Shown here one piece after another: positions 7,619 to 15,143 of a stretch of 64,000 nucleotides of DNA. The position numbers and the translations under genes are program-made. This DNA comes from Streptomyces griseosporeus (GTDB taxonomy: Bacteria > Actinomycetota > Actinomycetes > Streptomycetales > Streptomycetaceae): contig NZ_BNBR01000008.1 of the NCBI RefSeq assembly GCF_014656055.1, forward strand, positions 117,065 through 181,064. The letters run 5' to 3'. The notes beneath the pieces are model-generated. The model worked only from the letters and a program-made list of their open reading frames with translations, searched no databases and had not been told where the DNA came from. The stretch's first letter is position 1. Each line of letters begins with the position of its first letter.

Positions 7619-8527
7619 CTAGCGGGCCGCGGCCCGGGCCAGCTGCTCCAGCGTCGCCGCCACCGCCGGCACCTGGGCGAGGTCGGGGAGCGTGAGGGCC
7701 ACGACCTCACGGCGCACTGACGGTTCAAGCGTCAACATGCGTACGCCGCGAGGCCGTACGGACTCCACCGCGAGCTGGGGCAGCACGGCCACCCCGAGGC
7801 CGGCGCCGACCAGGCCGACCACGGCCGGGTAGTCGTCGGTGGCGAAGTCGATGCGCGGGGTGAATCCCGCGGCCTCGCAGACCTCCACCAACTGCCCGCG
7901 GCAGCGTGGGCACCCGGCGATCCACGGCTCGCCGGCCAGCGCGCCGATGGCGACGGACCCCGCCGGGGCGGCGGAGCGCGCGAGGGGGTGCCGCTCCGGC
8001 ACGAGGGCGATCAGCGGGTCGCGCAGCAGGGGCCGTACGACGAGGTCGTCCCACTCGTCGGCGACGGCCGCGCCCTCGTAGCGGAAGGCCAGGGCGATGT
8101 CGCAGTCGCCGGCCCGCAGCTTGTCCACGGACTGCGGCGGCTCGGCCTCCTCCAGGGAGACCCGGGTGCCGGGGTGCGCGGCGCGCAGGGCGGCCAGCGC
8201 GGTCGGGACCAGGGTGGAGCTGCCGCTGGGGAAGGACACCAGCCGGACCCGGCCCGCGCGCAGGCCCGCGATGGCGGCGACCTCCTCCTCGGCGGCGGTC
8301 AGCCCGGCGAGGATCCCGGCCGCGTGCCGGACCAGCGCCTCCCCCGCCTGGGTCAGCCGCATCTCGCGGCCGCTGCGCACCAGCAGCGGGGTGCCGACCG
8401 AGGCCTCCAGGGCCTTCATCTGCTGGCTGACGGCGGGCTGGGTGCACCCGAGCTCCCGCCCCGCCGCCGAGAAGGAGCCGGTGGCGGCGACGGCGCGCAG
8501 GACGCGGAGATGGCGGGCCTCGATCAC
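7619..8527 (-). CDS. LysR-family transcriptional regulator
   Basis: A 302-aa protein with an N-terminal winged helix-turn-helix (LRVLRAVAATGSFSAAGREL ... TQPAVSQQMKALE, residues about 5-60) and a periplasmic-binding-like effector domain. The effector domain has a CPRC pair (GCPRCRGQ), so metal or redox sensing is possible but unproven. GTG 8527 places the HTH at the normal distance from the N-terminus. On the minus strand TATGCT ends only 6 bases before that GTG, which suggests a leaderless mRNA; the open frame extends to 8578 as an alternative. It is divergent from the MOSC gene and a dyad operator lies between them, so that gene is the likely target. Confidence 0.88.
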   Translation of the reverse strand: MIEARHLRVLRAVAATGSFSAAGRELGCTQPAVSQQMKALEASVGTPLLVRSGREMRLTQAGEALVRHAAGILAGLTAAEEEVAAIAGLRAGRVRLVSFPSGSSTLVPTALAALRAAHPGTRVSLEEAEPPQSVDKLRAGDCDIALAFRYEGAAVADEWDDLVVRPLLRDPLIALVPERHPLARSAAPAGSVAIGALAGEPWIAGCPRCRGQLVEVCEAAGFTPRIDFATDDYPAVVGLVGAGLGVAVLPQLAVESVRPRGVRMLTLEPSVRREVVALTLPDLAQVPAVAATLEQLARAAAR

Positions 8528-8543
8528 CCTCTGAGCATAAGTG

Positions 8544-8568
8544 ATTCTTGGACACGGTGGCCAATAAT
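8544..8568. promoter_or_regulatory. Probable LysR-type operator
   Basis: ATTCTTGG and CCAATAAT are near-perfect inverted arms (7 of 8 positions) separated by 9 bases, in the 80-bp gap between the divergent LysR and MOSC genes. Size and placement fit a LysR recognition site that would control both directions. Confidence 0.6.
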
Positions 8569-8607
8569 GCGTCGACACTTTGAGCCGGGGTGGCCTACCG
8601 TGCGGGC

Positions 8608-9288
8608 ATGAAGCTTCTCTCGGTGAATGTCGGACAGGCGCAGGCCGTCCCCTACACGGACCAGCCGCAGGGCCTGACCGGCATCGACAAGCGCCCGGTG
8701 GAGGGCCCGGTGCGGGTGGCGGCGCCCGGACCCAAGGGCGTCGGGGCGAGCGGGCTGGCCGGGGACGCGGTGTGCGACACCCGCCACCACGGCGGCGACG
8801 ACCAGGCGGTGTACGCGTTCGCCCGCGAGGACCTCGACGACTGGGAACGCGAGCTGGGTCGGACCCTGCGCAACGGCAGCTTCGGCGAGAACCTCACCAC
8901 CGAGGGCCTCGACGTGTCGGATGCGCTGATCGGCGAGCGGTGGCTGATCGGCGGCGCGGTGCTGCTGGAGGTGACCTCGGGGCGCATCCCCTGCCGTACC
9001 TTCCAGGGCCATCTGGGGGAGCCGGGCTGGGTGAAGCGGTTCACGCGCAAGGGCGCGACGGGGGCCTATCTGCGGGTGATCGAGCCCGGCGAGATCCGCG
9101 CGGGCGACAGCATCGAGATCGTGCACCGCCCGGACCACGGCATCACGGCCGCGCTGGAGTTCCGCGCGACGACCACGGAGCGCACGCTGCTGCCGCGGCT
9201 GCTGGCGGCGGGTACGGCGCTGCACCCGGAGGCGCTGGCGGCGGCCCGCGCGTACGTGGAGAAGTACGGGGAGCCGCAGGGCGTCTGA
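8608..9288 (+). CDS. MOSC domain-containing protein, YiiM-like
   Basis: A 226-aa MOSC-fold protein. It keeps the family pattern GVGASGLAGDAVCDTRHHGGDD-type stretch (about 46-66), followed by FGENLTTEGL and the conserved RIPCRTFQ segment whose Cys lies where MOSC proteins carry a sulfur or molybdenum-cofactor ligand. YiiM-type proteins detoxify N-hydroxylated bases using molybdenum cofactor; that function is inferred from family only. The start ATG 8608 has no strong ribosome site. Likely controlled by the divergent LysR gene. Confidence 0.82.
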   Translation: MKLLSVNVGQAQAVPYTDQPQGLTGIDKRPVEGPVRVAAPGPKGVGASGLAGDAVCDTRHHGGDDQAVYAFAREDLDDWERELGRTLRNGSFGENLTTEGLDVSDALIGERWLIGGAVLLEVTSGRIPCRTFQGHLGEPGWVKRFTRKGATGAYLRVIEPGEIRAGDSIEIVHRPDHGITAALEFRATTTERTLLPRLLAAGTALHPEALAAARAYVEKYGEPQGV

Positions 9289-9339
9289 CCGGGGCTCAGC
9301 GCAGCGGACGCCGTCGGTCCGGGCACCTACGCTTGGCCC

Positions 9340-10113
9340 ATGACAACGGCTCTGATTACGGGATCGACCGCGGGGATCGGTGCCGCGTTCGCGCGGCGGC
9401 TGGCGGCGGACGGACACGACCTGGTGCTGGTGGCACGGGACACCGCCCGGCTGCGCGAGCAGGCGACCGAGCTGCACGACCGGCACGGCATCGAGGCGGA
9501 GGTCCTCACGGCCGACCTCGCCGAGGACAAGGGCATCGAGGCGGTGGCCGAACGGGTCGGCGACCGCCGCAACCCCGTCGACCTGCTGGTGAACAACGCC
9601 GGCTTCGGCAACAAGGGCCGCTATCTGGACGTGTCCATGGCCGACGAGCTGCGGATGCTGAAGGTGCACTGCGAGGCGGTGCTCCGGCTGACGTCGGCGG
9701 CGGCGGAGGCGATGCGCGAGCGCGGCCGGGGCGGTGTGGTGAACGTGGCGTCGGTCGCCGCGTTCGTGCCGCGCGGCACGTACGGCGCCTCCAAGGCGTG
9801 GGTCGTGCAGTTCACCCAGGGCGCGGCGAAGGACCTGGCCGGGAGCGGCGTCCGTCTGATGGCGCTGTGCCCGGGCTTCGTGCGCACGGAGTTCCACCAG
9901 CGGGCCGGCATGGGCACGGACAACATCCCCGGCTGGATGTGGCTGGACGCGGACAAGCTGGTGGCGTCGGCCCTCGCCGACCTCGCGCGGGGCAAGACCC
10001 TCTCCATCCCGGACCCCCGCTACAAGGTGCTGATGGGCGCGGCGAAGCTGGTGCCGCGGGGCATGCTGGGCGGGATCACCTCGAAGACGGGCCGCAAGTA
10101 CGGGCCGCGGTAG
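9340..10113 (+). CDS. Short-chain dehydrogenase/reductase
   Basis: A 257-aa classical-type SDR. The cofactor motif TGSTAGIG spans residues 7-14 and suggests an NAD(P)-dependent enzyme, NNAG is at 85-88, and the catalytic Ser138, Tyr148 and Lys152 (YGASK) are all present. The Arg following the second beta strand (VARD) hints at NADP preference. Substrate is unknown. It lies 51 bases after the MOSC gene and may share its transcript. Confidence 0.9.
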   Translation: MTTALITGSTAGIGAAFARRLAADGHDLVLVARDTARLREQATELHDRHGIEAEVLTADLAEDKGIEAVAERVGDRRNPVDLLVNNAGFGNKGRYLDVSMADELRMLKVHCEAVLRLTSAAAEAMRERGRGGVVNVASVAAFVPRGTYGASKAWVVQFTQGAAKDLAGSGVRLMALCPGFVRTEFHQRAGMGTDNIPGWMWLDADKLVASALADLARGKTLSIPDPRYKVLMGAAKLVPRGMLGGITSKTGRKYGPR

Positions 10114-10198
10114 CGGACAGGTGGCCCGGCGCCTCCGGTGGGAAAATGGACCGGGCGGATGACCGGAAACCCACGGGGGACCGGAAGGCGGCGGCACC

Positions 10199-10891
10199 AT
10201 GACCTTCGTACAGCTCATCGACTGCAGGACCAGCCGGCTCGACGAGATGAACCGGCTGATGGACGCGTGGGTCGAGGCGACCCGCGGCAAGCGCACGGCG
10301 ACGCACGCGCTGGTCGGCAAGGACCGCTCGGACGCCGCACATGTGATCGAGATCGTGGAGTTCCCGTCGTACGAGGAGGCGATGCGGAACTCGAACCTGC
10401 CCGAGACGGACAAGATCTTCCGGGAGATGGTCGCGCTCTGCGACGAGATGCCGACCTTCACGGACCTCGACGTGGTCCGCGACGAACAGCTGAACCTGCT
10501 CGCGGCTCGGACGTTCTTCGCGGCGATGGGCTCGATGGAACCGGACCGCATCGGCGAGCACGTCACGGACGACTACGTCGACCACGACCCGTCCTATCCG
10601 CACCCGGTACAGGGCGTGGCCGCGGTGCGCGACCAGTACGCGGGCTGGCGTGCGGCCTTCGACTTCGGCTTCCGCGTGGACGACCAGATCGCGCAGGACG
10701 ACCGGGTGTGCACGCGCTGGATGTGGCTGGGCCGCCACAAGGGCGAGTACCTGGGCATCCCGGCGAGCGGCCAGGAGGTGTCCATGGAGGGCACGACCTG
10801 GCAGCGCTTCCGGGACGGCCGGATCTGCGAGGGCTGGTGGAGCTACGACCGCGCGGGCCTGATGGAGCAGTTGGGGGTACTCGGCGAGTGA
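10199..10891 (+). CDS. Two-domain protein: monooxygenase-like plus SnoaL-like
   Basis: A 230-aa protein with two recognisable halves. Residues 1-95 (TFVQLIDCRTSRLDEMNRL ... ATHALVGKDR) look like a dimeric alpha-beta barrel of the antibiotic-biosynthesis-monooxygenase type. Residues 100-228 show the NTF2/SnoaL fold (YVDHDPSYPHPVQG, then WQRFRDGRICEGWWSYD), typical of polyketide-cyclase-like or epoxide-hydrolase-like proteins. A Shine-Dalgarno GGGGGACCGGAAGG-like stretch precedes the ATG. No biosynthetic genes are nearby, so the role is unknown. Confidence 0.78.
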   Translation: MTFVQLIDCRTSRLDEMNRLMDAWVEATRGKRTATHALVGKDRSDAAHVIEIVEFPSYEEAMRNSNLPETDKIFREMVALCDEMPTFTDLDVVRDEQLNLLAARTFFAAMGSMEPDRIGEHVTDDYVDHDPSYPHPVQGVAAVRDQYAGWRAAFDFGFRVDDQIAQDDRVCTRWMWLGRHKGEYLGIPASGQEVSMEGTTWQRFRDGRICEGWWSYDRAGLMEQLGVLGE

Positions 10892-10906
10892 CACCCGCGA
10901 AGGGGG

Positions 10907-10939
10907 AAGGCCCCGGCACCTGAACGGTGCCGGGGCCTT
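10907..10939. terminator. Bidirectional terminator between SnoaL-like gene and groEL
   Basis: A perfect 14-bp stem AAGGCCCCGGCACC with its complement and a 5-base loop, located between two convergent genes, 16 bases from each stop codon. Confidence 0.9.
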
Positions 10940-10956
10940 CCTGCGAGCGCGTGGGC

Positions 10957-12582
10957 TCAGTGAGCGTGGCCGTGGCCGTGACCGGCGGCGGCGGGCTCCT
11001 CCTCTTCCTTCTTCTCGACGACCAGGGTCTCGGTCGTGAGCAGCAGGGAGGCGATGGAGGCGGCGTTCTCCAGGGCGGAGCGGGTGACCTTGACCGGGTC
11101 GATGACGCCGGCCTTGACCAGGTCGCCGTACTCGCCGGTGGCGGCGTTGAAGCCCTGGCCCTTGTCGAGCTCGGCGACCTTGGAGGTGATGACGTAGCCC
11201 TCCAGGCCGGCGTTCTCGGCGATCCAGCGCAGCGGCTCGACGACCGCGCGGCGGACGACGGAGACACCGGTGGCCTCGTCGCCGGTCTTGCCGAGGCCGC
11301 CGTCCAGCACCTTCGCGGCGTGGACGAGCGCGGAGCCACCACCGGAGACGATGCCCTCCTCGACCGCGGCGCGGGTCGCGGAGATGGCGTCCTCCAGACG
11401 GTGCTTCTTCTCCTTCAGCTCCACCTCGGTGGCGGCGCCGACCTTGATCACGCACACGCCGCCGGCCAGCTTCGCGAGGCGCTCCTGGAGCTTCTCGCGG
11501 TCCCAGTCGGAGTCCGTGTTCTCGATCTCGGCCTTGATCTGCGCGACGCGGCCCTGGACGTCCTCGGACTTGCCGGCGCCGTCGACGATCGTGGTGTCGT
11601 CCTTGGTGACGGTGACGCGGCGGGCGGAGCCGAGCACGTCGATGCCGACCTGGTCGAGCTTGAGGCCGACCTCCTCGGAGATGACGGTGGCGCCGGTGAG
11701 GACGGCCATGTCCTGCAGCATCGCCTTGCGGCGGTCACCGAAGCCGGGCGCCTTGACGGCGACGGCGTTGAAGGTGCCGCGGATCTTGTTCACGACGAGG
11801 GTGGACAGGGCCTCGCCCTCGACGTCCTCGGCGATGATCAGCAGCGGCTTGGAGGAGCCGGCCTGGATGACCTTCTCCAGCAGCGGCAGCAGGTCGGCGA
11901 TCGCGGAGATCTTGCCCTGGTTGATGAGGATGTACGGGTCCTCCAGGACGGCCTCCATGCGCTCCTGGTCCGTCACGAAGTACGGCGACAGGTAGCCCTT
12001 GTCGAAGGCCATGCCCTCGGTGAAGTCCAGCTCCAGACCGAAGGTGTTGGACTCCTCGACGGTGATGACACCGTCCTTGCCGACCTTGTCCATCGCCTCG
12101 GCGATCAGCTCGCCGACCTGCTGGTCCTGGGCGGACAGCGCGGCGACGGCGGCGATGTCGGACTTCTCGTCGATCGGGCGGGCCGAGGCGAGCAGGTCCT
12201 CCGACACGGCCTTGACGGCGGCGTCGATGCCCTTCTTCAGGGCGGCCGGGGAGGCGCCGGCGGCGACGTTCTTCAGACCCTCGCGGACGAGCGCCTGGGC
12301 CAGCACGGTGGCGGTGGTCGTACCGTCACCCGCGATGTCGTTGGTCTTGGTCGCCACCTCCTTCACCAGCTGGGCGCCGAGGTTCTCGTACGGGTCCTCG
12401 ATCTCCACCTCACGGGCGATGGTCACGCCGTCGTTGGTGATGGTCGGGGCGCCGAACTTCTTGTCGATGACGACGTTGCGGCCCTTGGGGCCGATCGTCA
12501 CCTTGACCGTGTCGGCCAGCTTGTTGACGCCGCGCTCGAGGGCGCGACGGGCGTCCTCGTCGAACTTCAGGATCTTCGCCAT
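10957..12582 (-). CDS. groEL1: Chaperonin GroEL1, His-rich tail
   Basis: A 541-aa group I chaperonin of full length. The ATP-site motif GDGTTTATVLA is present near residue 86, and the apical and intermediate domains are complete. The C-terminus ends in GHGHGHAH instead of the usual GGM repeats; a His-rich tail is typical of the actinobacterial GroEL1 copy that is linked to groES, while a second groEL with a GGM tail usually lies elsewhere. ATG 12582 is preceded by GGAGAGGG. It follows groES by 122 bases, with a strong hairpin in the gap. Confidence 0.97.
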   Translation of the reverse strand: MAKILKFDEDARRALERGVNKLADTVKVTIGPKGRNVVIDKKFGAPTITNDGVTIAREVEIEDPYENLGAQLVKEVATKTNDIAGDGTTTATVLAQALVREGLKNVAAGASPAALKKGIDAAVKAVSEDLLASARPIDEKSDIAAVAALSAQDQQVGELIAEAMDKVGKDGVITVEESNTFGLELDFTEGMAFDKGYLSPYFVTDQERMEAVLEDPYILINQGKISAIADLLPLLEKVIQAGSSKPLLIIAEDVEGEALSTLVVNKIRGTFNAVAVKAPGFGDRRKAMLQDMAVLTGATVISEEVGLKLDQVGIDVLGSARRVTVTKDDTTIVDGAGKSEDVQGRVAQIKAEIENTDSDWDREKLQERLAKLAGGVCVIKVGAATEVELKEKKHRLEDAISATRAAVEEGIVSGGGSALVHAAKVLDGGLGKTGDEATGVSVVRRAVVEPLRWIAENAGLEGYVITSKVAELDKGQGFNAATGEYGDLVKAGVIDPVKVTRSALENAASIASLLLTTETLVVEKKEEEEPAAAGHGHGHAH

Positions 12583-12623
12583 GACAGCGGGAGCCCTCTC
12601 CGAAAGTCTGTGGGTGAAAACAA

Positions 12624-12674
12624 CTGCGCCCCGGGCGCCCGGCTTGTTATCGGGCGCGGGGGCCGGGGGCGCAG
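12624..12674 (-). terminator. Hairpin between groES and groEL1
   Basis: CTGCGCCCC and GGGGCGCAG close a long GC-rich stem-loop in the 122-base gap between groES and groEL1. It could be an attenuator or an RNA-processing site giving separate groES mRNA; the operators lie only upstream of groES. Confidence 0.6.
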
Positions 12675-12704
12675 CTCAAAAGCAAAACTTCGGGTGAAGT
12701 GTGC

Positions 12705-13013
12705 TTACTTCTCGATGATCGCGAGGACGTCGCGGGCCGAGAGGACGAGGTACTCCTCGCCGTTGTACTTCACCTCGGTACCGCCGTACTTGCTGTAGAG
12801 CACGACGTCGCCGACGGAGACGTCGAGCGGAAGGCGGTTGCCGTCCTCGAAGCGGCCCGGGCCCACGGCCAGGACGACGCCCTCCTGGGGCTTCTCCTTG
12901 GCGGTGTCCGGAATGACCAGGCCAGAGGCCGTGGTCTGCTCGGCGTCCAGCGGCTGGACCACGATGCGGTCCTCGAGCGGCTTGATGGCAACCTTGGAGC
13001 TGGCGGTCGTCAC
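12705..13013 (-). CDS. groES: Co-chaperonin GroES
   Basis: A 102-aa GroES with the mobile-loop region (QTTASGLVIPDTAKEKPQEG, about 27-46) that contacts GroEL, and the YSKYGGTEVKYNGEEYL C-terminal strands. Start ATG 13013 follows GGGGGAGG closely. First gene of the groES-groEL1 operon; two CIRCE repeats upstream show heat-shock control by HrcA. Confidence 0.97.
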   Translation of the reverse strand: MTTASSKVAIKPLEDRIVVQPLDAEQTTASGLVIPDTAKEKPQEGVVLAVGPGRFEDGNRLPLDVSVGDVVLYSKYGGTEVKYNGEEYLVLSARDVLAIIEK

Positions 13014-13112
13014 GATCCGACCTCCCCCTTCGGAGATCTCACGGGGTTAACTGTCTGAGGTGGCGACCAGGTCGATCCGTCGTCGCGGGTGCCGGACCTG
13101 CCCGTCGCGTTG

Positions 13113-13139
13113 TTGGCACTCTCCTGGGGGGAGTGCCAG
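13113..13139 (-). promoter_or_regulatory. CIRCE operator, proximal copy
   Basis: TTGGCACTC-N9-GAGTGCCAG, a close match to the HrcA-binding CIRCE element (TTAGCACTC-N9-GAGTGCTAA), 100 bases upstream of groES. Confidence 0.9.
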
Positions 13140-13159
13140 AGCCGAGACTATGACCGCGA

Positions 13160-13186
13160 TTAGCACTCGGTCAAGCGGAGTGCCAA
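13160..13186 (-). promoter_or_regulatory. CIRCE operator, distal copy
   Basis: TTAGCACTC-N9-GAGTGCCAA, nearly identical to the CIRCE consensus, centred 47 bases from the first copy. Two spaced copies upstream of groES indicate tight HrcA repression. Confidence 0.93.
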
Positions 13187-13234
13187 TTGCCGTGCGGCGC
13201 GGCGCGGGACGGGGGGTGAGAATCGCGGCCGCGC

Positions 13235-13310
13235 CGCCGCAGCCACCCACGGGCAGAAACGGGCCGCCGCAGGCATTCAGGGGCGCGGGGAACTGCGCGG
13301 GCAACCACCC
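13235..13310. repeat. Streptomyces-type interspersed intergenic repeat
   Basis: Contains the words AGGGGCGCGGGGAACTGCGC and CCACCCACGGGC, forms that I know to recur widely between Streptomyces genes, usually near gene ends. Here it lies between the groES promoter region and the end of the deacetylase at 13323. Identification is from memory of the pattern, not from a search. Confidence 0.5.
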
Positions 13311-13322
13311 ACCCACCCGCGG

Positions 13323-14072
13323 CTACACGTAGTCCTCCAGGCGGGCCACCCGAAGCCCCCGCCCCCTGACCTCCTCCAGCAGCCGCGCCGTCCGTTCCCG
13401 CAGCGGCGTCCCCGTCGTCTCGTCCGGGTCCACCGCCACGATGTCCCCCGGCAGCAGGCGATGCGCGCCACGGGCGTACGACAGACCCCCGTCGCCGTCC
13501 ACCGACACCCGCCACAGCACCACCGCCGAGATCCCGCAGCCCCCCGCCGCCCGCAGCGTCGTCGCGTCGTACGTGCCGTACGGCGGGCGGAACAACCGCG
13601 GCCGCACCCCGAAGCGCGCCCGCAGCTTCTCCTGCTGGCCGCAGATCTCCGCCCGCTGCCCGGCGTACGGCAGCCCCCGCAGCGCCGAGTGGTCCAGCGT
13701 GTGGTTCTCGATGCTCGCCCCCACCGCGCGCAGCCGCGCGAAGTGCCCGTACCCCGGCCCCACCACACTGTCCGTGAGGAACATCGCCACCGGCAGCCGC
13801 AGCTCGCGCACCATGTCCACGAAGCGCGGGTCCCGCTCGACCCCGTCGTCGTAGGTCAGGAAGACCACCCGCTCCCGGGTGCGCACCCGGTCGACGACCC
13901 GGGGCAGCGCCGGCGCCCGCGGCCCCGCCGCGGGAACCGGCCCCTGCGACCGCACCCGCTCCGCCGCCTTCTTCCCCAGCCTCTCGATGGGATCCACCGA
14001 CTGCGCGCACCCCGCCAGCGGCACCAGCGCGACCAGCGCCAGCAGCGCGGCCGCGAGCCCCCTCGCTCTCAC
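13323..14072 (-). CDS. Polysaccharide deacetylase lipoprotein
   Basis: A 249-aa exported NodB-type deacetylase. The N-terminus is a signal peptide with lipobox LAGC (near residue 19), so the mature protein should be membrane anchored. The metal and catalytic motifs are intact: TYDDG, HTLDH and RPPYG. The family removes acetyl groups from chitin, xylan or peptidoglycan sugars. GTG 14072 overlaps the stop of the upstream gene (GTGA), implying coupled translation. It and the gene before it share the same C-terminal ending (VARLEDYV/L) and look like a tandem duplication. Confidence 0.88.
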   Translation of the reverse strand: MRARGLAAALLALVALVPLAGCAQSVDPIERLGKKAAERVRSQGPVPAAGPRAPALPRVVDRVRTRERVVFLTYDDGVERDPRFVDMVRELRLPVAMFLTDSVVGPGYGHFARLRAVGASIENHTLDHSALRGLPYAGQRAEICGQQEKLRARFGVRPRLFRPPYGTYDATTLRAAGGCGISAVVLWRVSVDGDGGLSYARGAHRLLPGDIVAVDPDETTGTPLRERTARLLEEVRGRGLRVARLEDYV

Positions 14073-15052
14073 AGGTAGTCCTCCAGGCGTGCCACGGCGT
14101 ACCCCTTGTCCGTCACCTTCTTCAGGAACCGGCGGATCATGTCGGGCATCGTGCCCTTCCAGTCGTCCCGCCCCCGGAAGTGGCTGAGGACGATGTCGCC
14201 GGGGTGGAGGTCCTGGTCCCACTCGCGGTACTCCCAGTGGTCGACGAAGACCTCCTCGTCCCAGAGTGGGGCGTACTTGATCCCGCAGGCCTTCGCGGCA
14301 CGCAGCGTGTCCTGGTTGTAGTTCCCGTACGGCGGCCGGAAGAGGGTCGGACGCCGGCCGTAGCGCTTCTCGATCACGTCCTGCATGCCGCAGATCTCGC
14401 GCTTCTGCTCGGCGTAGGACAGCCCGGGCAGATAGGGGTGGTGGAGGGTGTGGTTGTTCAGGACGACCCCGGTGTCCTGCATCTTCCGGAAGTAGCCGTA
14501 GTCGTCCTTGACGAGGTAGTTGCTGAGGAACGCCGAGTAGGGGATCTTCAGGTCCCTCATCATCCGCAGGAACGCCGGGTCCTTCTCGGCGCCGTCGTCG
14601 ATCGTGAGGAAGACGATCTTCTTCTTGGTCGGGATCGTCGTGAAGACGGGCGGCAGCCCCAGCTCCTCGTGGTCGTCGACCTCGAAGCCGTCCCGGGTGG
14701 TGATCCGCGGCTTCTTCGCGGGCGGCGCCGGGGCGACGAGCGGCACCCGGTCCAGCCCCCACCGCTTGGCGGCGGCGACCCGCGCGGCCTTCGCGGCCTT
14801 CTCGGCCGTCCCGGCGCCCAGCAGCTCGGCGTGCGCCCCCGCGGCCGGCGGCGCGGACGACGACTGCTGCTGCCCCAAGGCCGGCCGCACGTCCGCGTCG
14901 GACCCACCGCCCTGCACACAGCCGGAGGCGAGCGCGGCGGCGACCAGCAGCCCGAGCCCGCCCCGCACCGCACCCCGCGGACGCCGGCCCGGTCCCCGCC
15001 CGCGCCACCCGACAGCCGCCCCATTTTCATCGTTTTGTACGACTACTCGCAT
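14069..15052 (-). CDS. Polysaccharide deacetylase, tandem copy
   Basis: A 327-aa protein. Residues 30-50 are hydrophobic and end in ASGC, a likely lipobox, after a basic N-terminal extension. A low-complexity linker (about 52-125) leads to the NodB domain with TIDDG, HTLHH and RPPYG motifs intact. A cell-wall or extracellular polysaccharide is the expected substrate. ATG 15052 has AGGA 9 bases upstream. It is divergent from the methyltransferase at 15144 and translationally coupled to the second deacetylase. Confidence 0.86.
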   Translation of the reverse strand: MRVVVQNDENGAAVGWRGRGPGRRPRGAVRGGLGLLVAAALASGCVQGGGSDADVRPALGQQQSSSAPPAAGAHAELLGAGTAEKAAKAARVAAAKRWGLDRVPLVAPAPPAKKPRITTRDGFEVDDHEELGLPPVFTTIPTKKKIVFLTIDDGAEKDPAFLRMMRDLKIPYSAFLSNYLVKDDYGYFRKMQDTGVVLNNHTLHHPYLPGLSYAEQKREICGMQDVIEKRYGRRPTLFRPPYGNYNQDTLRAAKACGIKYAPLWDEEVFVDHWEYREWDQDLHPGDIVLSHFRGRDDWKGTMPDMIRRFLKKVTDKGYAVARLEDYL

Positions 15053-15143
15053 GGCGCCGGATCCTCGCAGCCCACTGCCCCCGACCCGCCCCGGCCGCGC
15101 CGCCGAACGGCACACCATCCACCGACTGGCCCACAATGACCCG

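Noticed and set aside
10927..12798. 623-aa plus-strand open frame opposite groEL1
   Set aside because: It is the antisense of a clear chaperonin gene; high GC keeps opposite frames open.
13323..15008. Single 561-aa deacetylase fusion
   Set aside because: The first part is an out-of-frame reading of the upstream deacetylase; the lipobox start at 14072 and GTGA overlap show two genes.
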